Shown piece after piece: positions 1 to 7,577 of a DNA stretch of 33,857 bases (positions are counted from its first letter, which is position 1; each line of letters begins with the position of its first letter). Below the pieces are notes generated by a model. The model ran no database searches and was not told the DNA's origin. It worked only from the letters and a program-made list of their open reading frames with translations. The DNA comes from Myxococcota bacterium (GTDB lineage: Bacteria; Myxococcota_A; Polyangia; Polyangiales; Polyangiaceae): the NCBI GenBank assembly GCA_022703255.1, contig JAKLDZ010000011.1, forward strand, positions 1-33,857. Reading direction: 5' to 3'. Position numbers and translations under genes: made by a program.

Positions 1-18
1 CGAAAGGAGCCACCCATT

Positions 19-267
19 ATGAAAATGGACCGGTTTACCGAAAAGTCCCGCGAGCTTTTCATATCCGCCCAGGACCAGGCCAAAACCGCCGGGCATCAAG
101 AATTGACGGTCTTTCATCTGCTCAAGGCGATGCTGACCGATGAAGAGCGCGATCGGTTCGAGCAGTTCCGCAAGGACGAGGGGCGTGGTCGCGAGGGGAA
201 GGCCGGCTTCGGAACCCTCGGCGACCTGCTCGGCAAGGTCGCCGTCAAAGCGCCCAAGAAGCGCTGA
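19..267 (+). CDS. Small protein with a half Clp_N (ClpB N-domain) motif
   Basis: 82 residues. The first ~40 residues match the opening of the ClpB/ClpC N-domain (DRFTEKSRELF, then an HxEL/HLLKAML-type helix). The Clp_N domain of ClpB binds substrates and normally consists of two such ~75-residue motifs followed by two AAA+ modules. Here neither the second motif nor any ATPase follows. After residue 41 the protein becomes highly charged (EERDRFEQFRKDEGRGREG), then has a short GTLGDLLGKV helix and a basic tail. An AAAGGAG ribosome site at 3-9 lies 9 bases before this ATG, which favours it over the ATG at 25. It could be a standalone adaptor-like protein that mimics the Clp N-domain, or a remnant of a clpB gene. 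The stop lies 3 bases from the stop of the convergent next gene, so there is no room for a decayed ClpB remainder. Confidence 0.6.
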   Translation: MKMDRFTEKSRELFISAQDQAKTAGHQELTVFHLLKAMLTDEERDRFEQFRKDEGRGREGKAGFGTLGDLLGKVAVKAPKKR

Positions 268-270
268 CCC

Positions 271-834
271 TCAGTCGTCGTCGTCGTCGTCGGCAAACTG
301 ACGGATCAGCTCCGAGCCCGGATAGGTGGGCGGCGCCGGGACCGTGGGGCGGTTCGGATCGCCCTCTTCGGCCTTCCGCAGATAGCTCTGACCGAAGGGC
401 GATCGCGCGGACACCGGAGGCGAATCGGGCTCCTCCTCCACGTGGACGTCTTCTCCGATGTCGATCTCGATGTCGCCGTCGCCCACGTCGGGAACGATGT
501 CGGACGATGGCCCCGACATCCCCAGCAGTTCGTCGTCGTCCAGCTCCTCCGGAGAGCCCAGCGACACGCTCGGCGCGAGGTTCGGGCTGTCCTTGGTGCC
601 TGCCGGAACCGCGGCGAAGGGATCGACTTCGGGCGGTACGGGCGATGCGAACGGGTCGGCCGAGGGAGGCGGGAAGGGATCCTTCTCCACTCCCTCGAGG
701 CCGGCGAAGGGATCGACCACGCGAGCCGCCGGCTCGGCGAAGGGATCGTCGAGCACCGGCGACAGGGGCGTCTCTTCTCGGGTCGGGACCGCGTCGGAGC
801 TACGGCGACTCGGTCGAGGAACTTTGCTCGTCAT
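271..834 (-). CDS. Acidic disordered protein with five DPF motifs and a poly-Asp tail
   Basis: 187 residues, family not recognised. The N-terminus is basic (MTSKVPRPSRRSS). Five DPF motifs follow at residues 30, 41, 52, 60 and 71, embedded in Pro/Ala-rich sequence and mostly spaced 11 residues apart. Next come strongly acidic stretches (residues 97-103 and 118-135), then a Pro-rich part. The protein ends in six aspartates. There is no signal peptide, membrane helix or predicted fold, so it is probably disordered and works as a binding scaffold or linker. The start at 834 is chosen because the reading frame upstream becomes Arg-rich and looks non-coding. No strong ribosome site is visible, so the start is uncertain. 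The repeated DPF codons leave a recurring GAAGGGATC-type word in the DNA. Confidence 0.6.
   Translation of the reverse strand: MTSKVPRPSRRSSDAVPTREETPLSPVLDDPFAEPAARVVDPFAGLEGVEKDPFPPPSADPFASPVPPEVDPFAAVPAGTKDSPNLAPSVSLGSPEELDDDELLGMSGPSSDIVPDVGDGDIEIDIGEDVHVEEEPDSPPVSARSPFGQSYLRKAEEGDPNRPTVPAPPTYPGSELIRQFADDDDDD
274..291. repeat. Trinucleotide repeat (GTC)6
   Basis: Six tandem GTC triplets, read as six GAC (Asp) codons at the end of the minus-strand acidic protein. Slippage here would change only the length of the acidic tail. Confidence 0.85.
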
Positions 835-1230
835 GGCGCAATGCCTTGGGCCGTTGAGGCCCCGCAGGTTGACTCTCCTAGATGCGCAGCCAATCCGCAA
901 CCCGGAACTGCAGAGGGGGCGAATGCCGCCCCGCCTGGTGCGAGGACGACCGGGCGTAGCGTCCGCTCGGCCTCGGCACCAGATCCCCGCCCCCCAAGGA
1001 GGCGAGCATCGTGTCGGGGAGCGATCATAGCGCCGCCTTCGACCGATGGCCGCGTTTCCGGCCCCCCCTCCGGATCCGCCGCAGGGGTGCCCGCCACGCC
1101 TTCCTTCCACGAAGCCGGGCGAGCGGCTTGCGAAACCGGGGCGACGTCGCCATGCACGGACGGCCGGGCGCGAGCGTTCTGCCGTCCGGCAACCGATACC
1201 CAACCCATCCCCTCCGAAGACGAGGTTTCC
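835..1230. other. Gene-free divergent region
   Basis: 396 bases between the divergent starts of the DPF protein and the YceI lipoprotein. Open frames crossing it are Arg/Pro/Gly-rich shadows without a recognisable domain. An AAGGAGG at 996-1002 precedes a GTG at 1011, but the frame it opens runs through yceI out of frame and does not look coding. I see no tRNA-like or riboswitch-like fold and no convincing -35/-10 pair. It presumably holds the promoters for both flanking genes. Confidence 0.5.
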
Positions 1231-1872
1231 ATGGATCGATTCCTCCTGCTGTCAGGCGTTGCGCTGCTCGGTGCGGCCCTCTCCGCGTGCGACAACAAGC
1301 CGGCCGAGAACAAGCCCGTGGCCACGGTCGGCGAGCCGACTGCGCTGACGAAGCCCGCGGCGGTTGCCGGGGCGAAGTACCGGATTGGCGCGGCAGAGTC
1401 GAAGATCGAGTTCGTGGGTGCGAAGATCACCGGCAAGCACGACGGCTCCTTCGGTGCGTTTTCCGGCACGGTCACGCTGCCCGGGGCCGACCCGACCGCG
1501 GGATCGGTGTCGGTGCAGATCGACACGTCGAGCCTGCAGTCGGACAACGAAACGCTGACCGGCCACTTGAAGAGCGCGGACTTCTTCGACGTCGCGAAGT
1601 ACCCCAGGGCGCGATTCGAATCGACGTCGGTTCGGGCCGGCGGGGAGAAGGGCGCCTCGCACACGGTCAGCGGCAACCTGGAGCTGCACGGCGTGACCAA
1701 GGGAATCAGCTTCCCGGCGACGATCCGCGTCGGGGCGGACAGGGTCGAAGTCGACGCGGAGTTCGCGATCAACCGCAAGGACTTCGGGCTGGTCTACCCT
1801 GGAAAGCCGGACGATCTGATCAAGGACGAGGTGCTGATCAAGCTGAAGGTGCGCGCTCCCAAGGCGGAGTGA
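1231..1872 (+). CDS. YceI-family lipoprotein
   Basis: 213 residues. The N-terminus is a type II signal peptide: a hydrophobic core at residues 4-16 and lipobox LSAC with Cys20. A ~25-residue linker leads to a YceI domain (about residues 48-208). Signature pieces are YRIGAAESKIEF, the FGAFSG strand, LKSADFFDVAKYPRARFES and ELHGVTKGISFP. YceI proteins are lipocalin-like beta-barrels that bind an isoprenoid-type lipid in the periplasm; the ligand here is unknown. Residue +2 after the lipidated Cys is Asp, which in E. coli causes retention in the inner membrane. Whether that rule holds in this organism is uncertain. The start is supported by a GAGG at 1222-1225, five bases before ATG. Longer in-frame starts upstream lack the signal peptide at the N-terminus and are rejected. 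Confidence 0.9.
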   Translation: MDRFLLLSGVALLGAALSACDNKPAENKPVATVGEPTALTKPAAVAGAKYRIGAAESKIEFVGAKITGKHDGSFGAFSGTVTLPGADPTAGSVSVQIDTSSLQSDNETLTGHLKSADFFDVAKYPRARFESTSVRAGGEKGASHTVSGNLELHGVTKGISFPATIRVGADRVEVDAEFAINRKDFGLVYPGKPDDLIKDEVLIKLKVRAPKAE

Positions 1873-1879
1873 GGTGGGA

Positions 1880-1899
1880 TTGACGGCGGTCGCGGTCAA
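1880..1899. terminator. Imperfect 20-base palindrome after the YceI gene
   Basis: TTGAC and GTCAA arms enclose GCG..CGC, giving eight pairs with one G-G mismatch. It lies 7 bases after the stop codon and has no T-run. It could be a weak terminator or an operator for the downstream nadC transcript. Confidence 0.3.
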
Positions 1900-2004
1900 C
1901 CCCGATCCGAAGCTGTCGCGGATCGCGCGACGGCGCGGCTGGCGCGTGGAGCGCTGGTAGCTTTCAATCTTCCCTGCGCATGGCCGACGCCCTACGCTCG
2001 CGCC

Positions 2005-2850
2005 ATGCTGCTTCCCAACGCATACCTGGACGTCGTCGATCGGGCGCTGGCGGAGGATCTCGGCTCGGGTGACGTCACCACCGAGGCGACGGTGGACGAG
2101 TCGACGTCGGCGCGCGCGACAGCTGTGGCGCGACAGCCTCTGGTCGTGTGCGGCGGAGAGGTCTTCTTCGCGGTCTTCCGTCGCATCGACGCGTCGGTGC
2201 GTTGCGAGAAGCTGGTTGACGACGGCGCGAAGGTCGAGCGCGGGGCGGCGCTCTGGAGGGTCGAAGGGGCGGCTCGCAGCCTGCTGATGGGCGAGCGCGT
2301 CTCGCTGAACCTTTCGCAGCGCATGAGCGGCGTCGCGACCCTGACCCGCGCCTTCGTCGAGCAGATCCCCGAGGGGTGCACCACCCGCGTCGTCGATACA
2401 CGCAAGACGACCCCCGGGCTGCGCGCCCTGGAGCGCCATGCCGTGCGCGTGGGAGGTGGGCACAACCACCGCGACAACCTCTCCAGCGCCGTGCTCATCA
2501 AGGACAACCACATCGTCGCTGCCGGCGGTATCGAGCGCGCCGTGGAGCGCGCCCGCCAGCATGCCCCCCACACGAGCCGCATCGAGATCGAAGTCGCCAA
2601 CCTCGCGGAGTTCGACCGCGCCCTCGCCCTCGGCTGCGAGATCATCATGATCGACAACTTCTCCACCCCCGACATGCTCGAAGCCGTGCGGCGCGGACGC
2701 GGCAAGGCGATCCTCGAGGTGTCGGGCGGCGTGAGGCTGGAGCGCATCCGTGAGCTCGCTCGGGCCGGCGTCGACATCGTGAGCGCGGGCGCCCTCACCC
2801 ACTCCGCCCCCGCTGCCGACATCGCCCTCGACCTGGAGCTCATGCCGTGA
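2005..2850 (+). CDS. nadC: Nicotinate-nucleotide pyrophosphorylase (quinolinate phosphoribosyltransferase)
   Basis: 281 residues, the usual family length. The cytoplasmic enzyme converts quinolinate and PRPP to nicotinate mononucleotide, CO2 and pyrophosphate in de novo NAD synthesis. The N-terminal lid domain carries EDLGSGDVTT (residues 17-26). The barrel carries DTRKTTPGLR (131-140), GGHNHRDNLS (151-160), IKDNH (165-169), EIE (194-196), MIDNF (215-219) and SAGALTHS (260-267). These hold the conserved Arg, Lys, Glu and Asp that bind quinolinate and PRPP. No ribosome site precedes the ATG. A TACGCT element at 1993-1998, seven bases upstream, would fit a leaderless transcript. The stop overlaps the GTG of birA by 4 bases (GTGA), so the two are translationally coupled. 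No nadA or nadB lies nearby. Confidence 0.97.
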   Translation: MLLPNAYLDVVDRALAEDLGSGDVTTEATVDESTSARATAVARQPLVVCGGEVFFAVFRRIDASVRCEKLVDDGAKVERGAALWRVEGAARSLLMGERVSLNLSQRMSGVATLTRAFVEQIPEGCTTRVVDTRKTTPGLRALERHAVRVGGGHNHRDNLSSAVLIKDNHIVAAGGIERAVERARQHAPHTSRIEIEVANLAEFDRALALGCEIIMIDNFSTPDMLEAVRRGRGKAILEVSGGVRLERIRELARAGVDIVSAGALTHSAPAADIALDLELMP

Positions 2851-3638
2851 GCCACGAACCGTCGATCGACGCCCGGCGGCTTCGCGACGCGATCGCCGCT
2901 GCCGGTCTGAGGCTGGGCACACCGCTGACGTGGATCGAGCGGACCGAGTCCACCAACGACGTGGCAGCGCGGGAGGCCGCGTCCGGGGCGCCGCATGGCG
3001 CGACGTTCCTGGCTGAGCAGCAGACGGGCGGGCGCGGGAGGCTCGGCAGGAAGTGGTTCTCTCCGCCCGGCCAGAACTTGTACTTGTCGATCGTGCTGCG
3101 TCCCGACGTGCCTGCCGAGCGGCTGCCGTGCATCACCCTCGCCATCGGTCTTGCCGTCGCCGAAGCCATCACGCCGTTCGTTCCGGGGATCCCGGTCGAG
3201 GTCAAGTGGCCCAACGACGTCCTCATCGCGCGCCGCAAGGCCGTGGGCATCCTCGTCGAGGCGAGCACGACGGGGGCCGGGGCGATGACGTTGGTAGCCG
3301 GGATCGGGATCAACGTGCTTCAGACCGCGTTCGACCCGGAGATCGAGGGCATTGCGACGTCGATCGCGGCGCACGGGCCGAGGCCGGAGCGCGCGCAGGT
3401 GTTGCTGGCGGTTCTGGAGCGGCTTTCGGTGCGGCTGGAGCAGTTCGAGCGCGACGGGTTGAGCGGGATGCTGGGGGAGTTGAGGGCGCGTGACGCGACG
3501 CTGGGGCGTCGGGTGCGGTGCGCTTCGGGCGAGGGGCTGGGGGCTGGGATTTTCGACGACGGAGCGCTGCGTGTGCAGACGGCGGCTGGGGAGATGATTC
3601 GGGTGCAAGCCGGAGAGGTGGAGATCCTGCGCGCCTGA
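2847..3638 (+). CDS. birA: Biotin--[acetyl-CoA-carboxylase] ligase, monofunctional
   Basis: 263 residues. The enzyme activates biotin with ATP to biotinyl-AMP and transfers it to the lysine of biotin carboxyl carrier proteins. Motifs are ESTN (34-37), the adenylate-binding loop GGRGRLGRKW (61-70), KWPND (120-124) with the catalytic Lys, and GIGIN (152-156). A small C-terminal SH3-like domain follows (about 215-263). The N-terminal winged-helix DNA-binding domain of E. coli BirA is absent, so it should be a ligase only and not a biotin-operon repressor. The start is a GTG overlapping the nadC stop, and no other start fits the ESTN spacing better. The gap to the next gene on the same strand is 103 bases. 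Confidence 0.96.
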   Translation: MSHEPSIDARRLRDAIAAAGLRLGTPLTWIERTESTNDVAAREAASGAPHGATFLAEQQTGGRGRLGRKWFSPPGQNLYLSIVLRPDVPAERLPCITLAIGLAVAEAITPFVPGIPVEVKWPNDVLIARRKAVGILVEASTTGAGAMTLVAGIGINVLQTAFDPEIEGIATSIAAHGPRPERAQVLLAVLERLSVRLEQFERDGLSGMLGELRARDATLGRRVRCASGEGLGAGIFDDGALRVQTAAGEMIRVQAGEVEILRA

Positions 3639-3741
3639 GCGAAGGGGCCGGGGGAGTGCCGTGTGGCGGGCGAAAGACGCTTGCTGCGCAGCGAGATTTG
3701 CGGTGTGATTCGGGTCTGCCGCAGAGGTGGGTGGAGAACGG

Positions 3742-5823
3742 ATGACGTTCCGCGGAGTCCAGAAGACGAAGTGCCCGGGCTGTGGCGCCGAGTTCGACGA
3801 CCCGGTGATCTTCTGCGGTGTTTGCGGAAAGCGCATAGCGGCCCAGCCAGCGCCGTCGTCGCCGTCTCGAGTCGGTGCGCCCCTCGATCCGACGGCGATC
3901 GCACGCGCGCGAGCGATCATTTCCCGTCCGCCCGTGACGGCCCCCGCGCAGGCGAGCCCGCCCGCTCCGCCTCCGGCGCCGGCGAAGGCCCCGCCACCGA
4001 GTGTCGCGCAGCAGCCGCCTGCCTCCGAGCCCAAGGCTCCCGCAGCACCTCCGGCTTCCCAACGCGGTGATGCGTCGGGTGGCGAACCTCCTCCTTCGCG
4101 CCCGATGTCGAAGTTCGAAGCGGTCGCGCGCGCGGTCCAGGCCGCGTTCTCCGGATCACGCGCCCCCGCGTCTTCGAGGAGCCCTGGCGCGCCGCCTCAG
4201 CAGCCCAAGGCGCAGCCTCCATCCTCCGACCGGAGCGCGCCCCGCTCGCAGCCCGAGCGGAAGCCCGACGCCGCTCCTGCCCCGAGAACGGGCGCGCGCA
4301 TCGACGTGACTCCGCGGCCGCCGGTGGAGCCGCGGATCGAGGTCGTGCCCGCGCCTCGGCAGCCCGTGCGGGTGGAGCCGTCGGTCAAGCCGGTCCCCGC
4401 GACGCTCAAACCGCAGCAGTCGTCACCGCGGGTGGAGCCATCTCCGAAGCCCGCCTCGGCGACGCTCAAGCCGCAGCAGTCGCCCCCGCGGGTGGAGCCA
4501 TCTCCGAAGCCCGCCTCGGCGACGCTCAAGCCGCAGCAGTCGCCCCCGCGCGTGGAGACGTCGGCCAGGCCCGTCCCTGCGACGCTTCAACCGCAGCCGT
4601 CGACGCGTGTCGAGTCTGCGCCGAAGGCTGCTCCGGCGACGCTGCAACCGCAGCCGTCCGCGCCGCGCGTGGAGCCGGCGCCGAAGGCCGTCCCCGCGAC
4701 GCTGCAGCCGCAGCCGTCTGCGCGTGTGGAGCCGGTGCCTGCGACCAAGGAGTCCCCGGCGGCGGAACCTGTGGTGCCGAAGCCGGAGGGGTTGGGGCGC
4801 GGCGAGGCGCCGACGCTGGACTGGGGGTTCGGTCCGGACTCGGATCAGGCGCTGCTCGACGATCTCGATGCGGGCTTCTACATGATCGTGCAGGGGAAGA
4901 CCGAGTCGGGGGAGGGAGCGGCCGCGGAGGCGGCGGCGCCTGCGCAGCAGGAGGCTCGGGGTGAGCGTCCCGAGGACGTCGTTGCCGTGCGCGAGATGTT
5001 CGAGCAGTTGGCTCCGTTCTATGCGAAGCCGATCCGTGACTTCCTGATCGAGTCCGCGTGGGGAGATCCTCCGAAGACCTGGCTCTCGATCACGTTGCCG
5101 GCGGCACGGGCGCTGCGTCAGGCCGCCGAGAAGATGTCTCTGCCCGAGCTTGGCGTGGCACTGGCGGACTTCGTCGCAGCCCTCGAGGTGGCCGAGAGCG
5201 CGCCGGGCGCGCACGTGGGCAAGGAGGCGAAGGACTTCATCGCGGGCGCCTACGAGCGGCTCGTCACGGTGATGCCGAAGGTCTTCGCGTTGGAGCAGGA
5301 GCGCAGTGTCCGCGAGCCGATCATCGTGCACGCGATGCTGCAGCAGGTGCCCGGGTTGGGGAAGGTCGCGATCGATCGGATCTACGCCGCCGGCCTGTCG
5401 CAACTGGAGATGTTCTACACGGCGAAGCCCGGGGACATCGCGGCGGCGACCGGGATTCCGCTCGCGACGGCGCAGGTGCTGTGCGGCAGGTTCCGTGCGT
5501 ACCGCGACGAGGTGCAGCAGACGGCGCCCGATCAGCAGCGTCAGGCGGAGCGCAAGAAGCTCGAGGAGCTGGCCCATCAGCTGCGGGGGCTCAATCAGAC
5601 GTTCAAGGGGGCATCGACCTCCTGGTCCGCGCAGGCCGCGAAGGACAAGCGGTGGTTGCGGACCGAGAGGGAGCGCCTCTTTCTGGAGATGACGGTAGTG
5701 CTCGCGCGCATCGGCGAAGTGGAGCTGCTGAGGCGTCTCGAGAGGCTGCCGTTCGAGCGGAAGGTCGCGGAGCTCGAGGCCTTCCTGACCGAGAACCGAG
5801 GTGGAGGCCAGGCGGGCGGCTGA
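3742..5823 (+). CDS. Zinc-ribbon, proline-rich repeat and helix-hairpin-helix protein
   Basis: 693 residues, family not recognised as a whole. An N-terminal zinc ribbon has CPGC (11-14) and CGVC (25-28). Residues ~35-340 are Pro/Ala/Ser-rich and disordered, including six ~20-residue repeats of the form RVEPxPKPxxATLxPQxS (about 214-333). A folded C-terminal part begins near residue 360. It contains an all-helical region, then a helix-hairpin-helix-like segment (VPGLGKVAIDRIYAAGL near 536, plus a second hairpin IAAATGIPLATAQVL). A charged coiled coil follows (~595-660). HhH folds often bind DNA but also mediate protein contacts. A GGAG at 3733-3736 lies 5 bases before this ATG and decides it over the in-frame GTG at 3727. 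It is followed after 23 bases by the pentapeptide-bactofilin gene. I infer a scaffold or adaptor role in a bactofilin system, possibly linking it to DNA. Confidence 0.75.
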   Translation: MTFRGVQKTKCPGCGAEFDDPVIFCGVCGKRIAAQPAPSSPSRVGAPLDPTAIARARAIISRPPVTAPAQASPPAPPPAPAKAPPPSVAQQPPASEPKAPAAPPASQRGDASGGEPPPSRPMSKFEAVARAVQAAFSGSRAPASSRSPGAPPQQPKAQPPSSDRSAPRSQPERKPDAAPAPRTGARIDVTPRPPVEPRIEVVPAPRQPVRVEPSVKPVPATLKPQQSSPRVEPSPKPASATLKPQQSPPRVEPSPKPASATLKPQQSPPRVETSARPVPATLQPQPSTRVESAPKAAPATLQPQPSAPRVEPAPKAVPATLQPQPSARVEPVPATKESPAAEPVVPKPEGLGRGEAPTLDWGFGPDSDQALLDDLDAGFYMIVQGKTESGEGAAAEAAAPAQQEARGERPEDVVAVREMFEQLAPFYAKPIRDFLIESAWGDPPKTWLSITLPAARALRQAAEKMSLPELGVALADFVAALEVAESAPGAHVGKEAKDFIAGAYERLVTVMPKVFALEQERSVREPIIVHAMLQQVPGLGKVAIDRIYAAGLSQLEMFYTAKPGDIAAATGIPLATAQVLCGRFRAYRDEVQQTAPDQQRQAERKKLEELAHQLRGLNQTFKGASTSWSAQAAKDKRWLRTERERLFLEMTVVLARIGEVELLRRLERLPFERKVAELEAFLTENRGGGQAGG
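4381..4740 (+). repeat. In-frame ~60-bp tandem repeats
   Basis: About six units encode the 20-residue RVEPxPKPxxATLxPQxS repeat. Units 4441-4500 and 4501-4560 are almost identical. Later units diverge and some are shortened to 57 bases. All length changes are multiples of three, so the frame is kept. The near-identity of neighbouring units suggests recent duplication. Confidence 0.85.
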
Positions 5824-5846
5824 GGCCCCCAGATCGGGATGAACAG

Positions 5847-7082
5847 ATGACACGCGACGAAGTCCTGAAGAAGATCAGTGCCCGGGAGCCGCTGCAGCGC
5901 GCGGACCTTCGGGGGCTCGACCTGTCCAACGCCGAGCTCGGGGGAGGCGACTTCCGTCGGGCCGATCTCGAGGGGGCGAACCTCGAAAACGCGAAGCTGC
6001 GCGGCGCGGACCTGCGCAACGCCAGCCTCGGAGAAGCGTTCCTCAAGGGCGCCGACCTGCGCGAGGCCAACCTCGACAAGGCGGACCTCGAAGGCGCCAA
6101 CCTCGAGGGCGCCGATCTGAGCGGAGCGAACCTCGCGCGAGCGAGCCTCGACGGCGCGAACATGACGAGCGCGAACCTGGAGCGGGCCGTGCTCACCAAC
6201 GCGCAGCTGTGCGGTGCGCGCCTCGGCACCTCCAAGCTCGCTGGCGCCCAGCTCTCCCATGCCGACCTGAACGAGGCCTACCTCGGAGGCTCCGATCTGT
6301 CGGACGTCGATCTGGAGAACGCCGACCTGTCCGCGGCGAATCTCGAGGAGGCCGTGCTCGCCGGCGCGAAGCTCGACGACGCCTCCCTCAAGTCGGTCTT
6401 CGCGCCCAAGGCCAAGCTCGTCGGCGCCTCGCTCGTGGCGGCCGATCTGTCCAAGGGCGTGCTCGACGGCGCCGACCTCACCGGTGCCGATCTGCGCAAG
6501 GCGATCCTCGACGACGCGTCCTTCTCGGACGTGCGAATGACGGGAGCCAAGGTCGCTGGGATTTCGTGTCGTAAGACGAACTTCCAGGGGCTGCTCGCGG
6601 AGTGGGTGGACAACAGCCCCAGCGTCGAGGAGGTCCAAAAGCTCACAGGCCCGGCCATCCTCGCGTCGCTCACCGGCGAAGCCCCACGCATGCCCGCCGG
6701 CGTGCGCTACTTCGGCGAAGGCGACGTCATGCGCAACGCGAGCCTGGAGTTCGGCGACGGCGCCAGCGTGCTCGTCGAGAGCCGGTTCGAGCAGTGCTCC
6801 ATCGCCATCGGCCAGGGCACCGCGCTGGTCGTGGGCAAGGCGGGCGTTCTCTCGCAGTGCCAGATCAACGGCCCGGGCGAGATCACGATCCACGGCCAGT
6901 TCGTGGAGAAGAAGAGCCCGGGCATCGTGCAACCCAATACCCTGGTGGTCACCTCGGGCGGACTGGTCCAGGGCGTGGTCGAACAGGGCAACGTGCCCAC
7001 CCGATTCGGATTCGAGTCCGGGTGCAAGCTGCGACTCAAGATCCTCCGCGCAAAGAACGCGGAAGGGAACGGCGAAAGGTAG
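5847..7082 (+). CDS. Pentapeptide-repeat protein with bactofilin-like C-terminal domain
   Basis: 411 residues. After a short helical N-terminus (residues 1-18), about 46 pentapeptide repeats of the A(D/N)LxX type run in nearly perfect register from residue 19 to ~249. They should form a long right-handed quadrilateral beta-helix of about 11-12 coils. A linker (250-290) follows. A second beta-rich domain (about 291-400) reads EFGDGASVLVES, QGTALVVGKAG, GPGEITIHGQF and SGGLVQGVVEQG. That resembles the polymer-forming bactofilin fold (DUF583) and the bactofilin encoded immediately downstream. There is no signal peptide, so it should be cytoplasmic. The start at 5847 directly precedes the helical cap; an upstream in-frame extension is out-of-frame translation of the previous gene. 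I infer that it co-assembles with, or caps, bactofilin filaments. Confidence 0.85.
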   Translation: MTRDEVLKKISAREPLQRADLRGLDLSNAELGGGDFRRADLEGANLENAKLRGADLRNASLGEAFLKGADLREANLDKADLEGANLEGADLSGANLARASLDGANMTSANLERAVLTNAQLCGARLGTSKLAGAQLSHADLNEAYLGGSDLSDVDLENADLSAANLEEAVLAGAKLDDASLKSVFAPKAKLVGASLVAADLSKGVLDGADLTGADLRKAILDDASFSDVRMTGAKVAGISCRKTNFQGLLAEWVDNSPSVEEVQKLTGPAILASLTGEAPRMPAGVRYFGEGDVMRNASLEFGDGASVLVESRFEQCSIAIGQGTALVVGKAGVLSQCQINGPGEITIHGQFVEKKSPGIVQPNTLVVTSGGLVQGVVEQGNVPTRFGFESGCKLRLKILRAKNAEGNGER

Positions 7083-7088
7083 GCGACG

Positions 7089-7529
7089 ATGACGAACGGC
7101 AACCAGGCCGACGGCGGCAAGAGGACGCTGGTCGAAGAGGGAACCGAGGTCCAGGGCTCGATCAAGTCGACCTGCCCGGTGCTCGTGCGCGGTCGCATCG
7201 AGGGCGACATCGAAGCGCCTTCCATGACGGTCAGCCCGTCGGGCGCGGTGCATGGACGCGTGAAGGTCGGTGAGCTCAAGTCCGAAGGCGAGATCGCCGG
7301 CGAGTATCAGGCCGACACCGTGCAGCTCTCCGGCAGGGTCCGCGACAAGACCGTGCTCAAGGCCCGTTCGCTCGAGGTCAAGCTCGACGCGAAAGAGTCC
7401 GGCCTGCAGGTCGTGTTCGGCGAGTGCGAGCTCGAGGTGGGCGACGCGCCGACGACCAAGGCGGAGAAGCGCAAGCGGGGCGGCGCCACCGAAGGGGAGC
7501 CCACTCCCGAGCCCGAGCCCCAGGGCTGA
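7089..7529 (+). CDS. Bactofilin (polymer-forming cytoskeletal protein)
   Basis: 146 residues, a typical bactofilin length. The central domain (about 13-118) has the short, valine- and glycine-rich strands of the bactofilin beta-helix: VEEGTEVQGSI, CPVLVRGRIEGDI, SPSGAVHGRVKVGEL, SEGEIAGEY and DTVQLSGRV. Flexible tails flank it; the C-terminal one (119-146) is Lys/Pro/Glu-rich. Bactofilins polymerise without nucleotide into filaments that organise cell shape, polarity or chromosome-segregation proteins. The ATG lies 6 bases after the pentapeptide gene, with an AAAGG at 7075-7079, so the three genes from 3742 form one transcription unit. Two differently built bactofilin-type proteins side by side suggest hetero-polymers. 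Confidence 0.92.
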   Translation: MTNGNQADGGKRTLVEEGTEVQGSIKSTCPVLVRGRIEGDIEAPSMTVSPSGAVHGRVKVGELKSEGEIAGEYQADTVQLSGRVRDKTVLKARSLEVKLDAKESGLQVVFGECELEVGDAPTTKAEKRKRGGATEGEPTPEPEPQG

Positions 7530-7577
7530 CTCCGTCTCGGACCTCCCACGGCAGACCACGCCCGTGGCCGTCGTCCA

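Noticed and set aside
835-1203. Upstream extension of the DPF protein frame on the minus strand
   Set aside because: The extension is Arg/Gly/Cys-rich and differs sharply from the acidic DPF protein, which fits non-coding sequence.
1011-1883. Plus-strand frame opening with GTG at 1011 after an AAGGAGG
   Set aside because: It runs out of frame through the well-supported YceI gene and encodes Arg-rich sequence without any domain.
4381-4740. Tandem repeats considered as a CRISPR array
   Set aside because: Units are contiguous without unique spacers, in frame, and encode a protein repeat.
7546-7567. Inverted repeat CCACGG/CCGTGG between the bactofilin and Cys-rich lipoprotein genes
   Set aside because: A 6-bp stem with a 10-base loop and no T-run is expected by chance in such GC-rich DNA.
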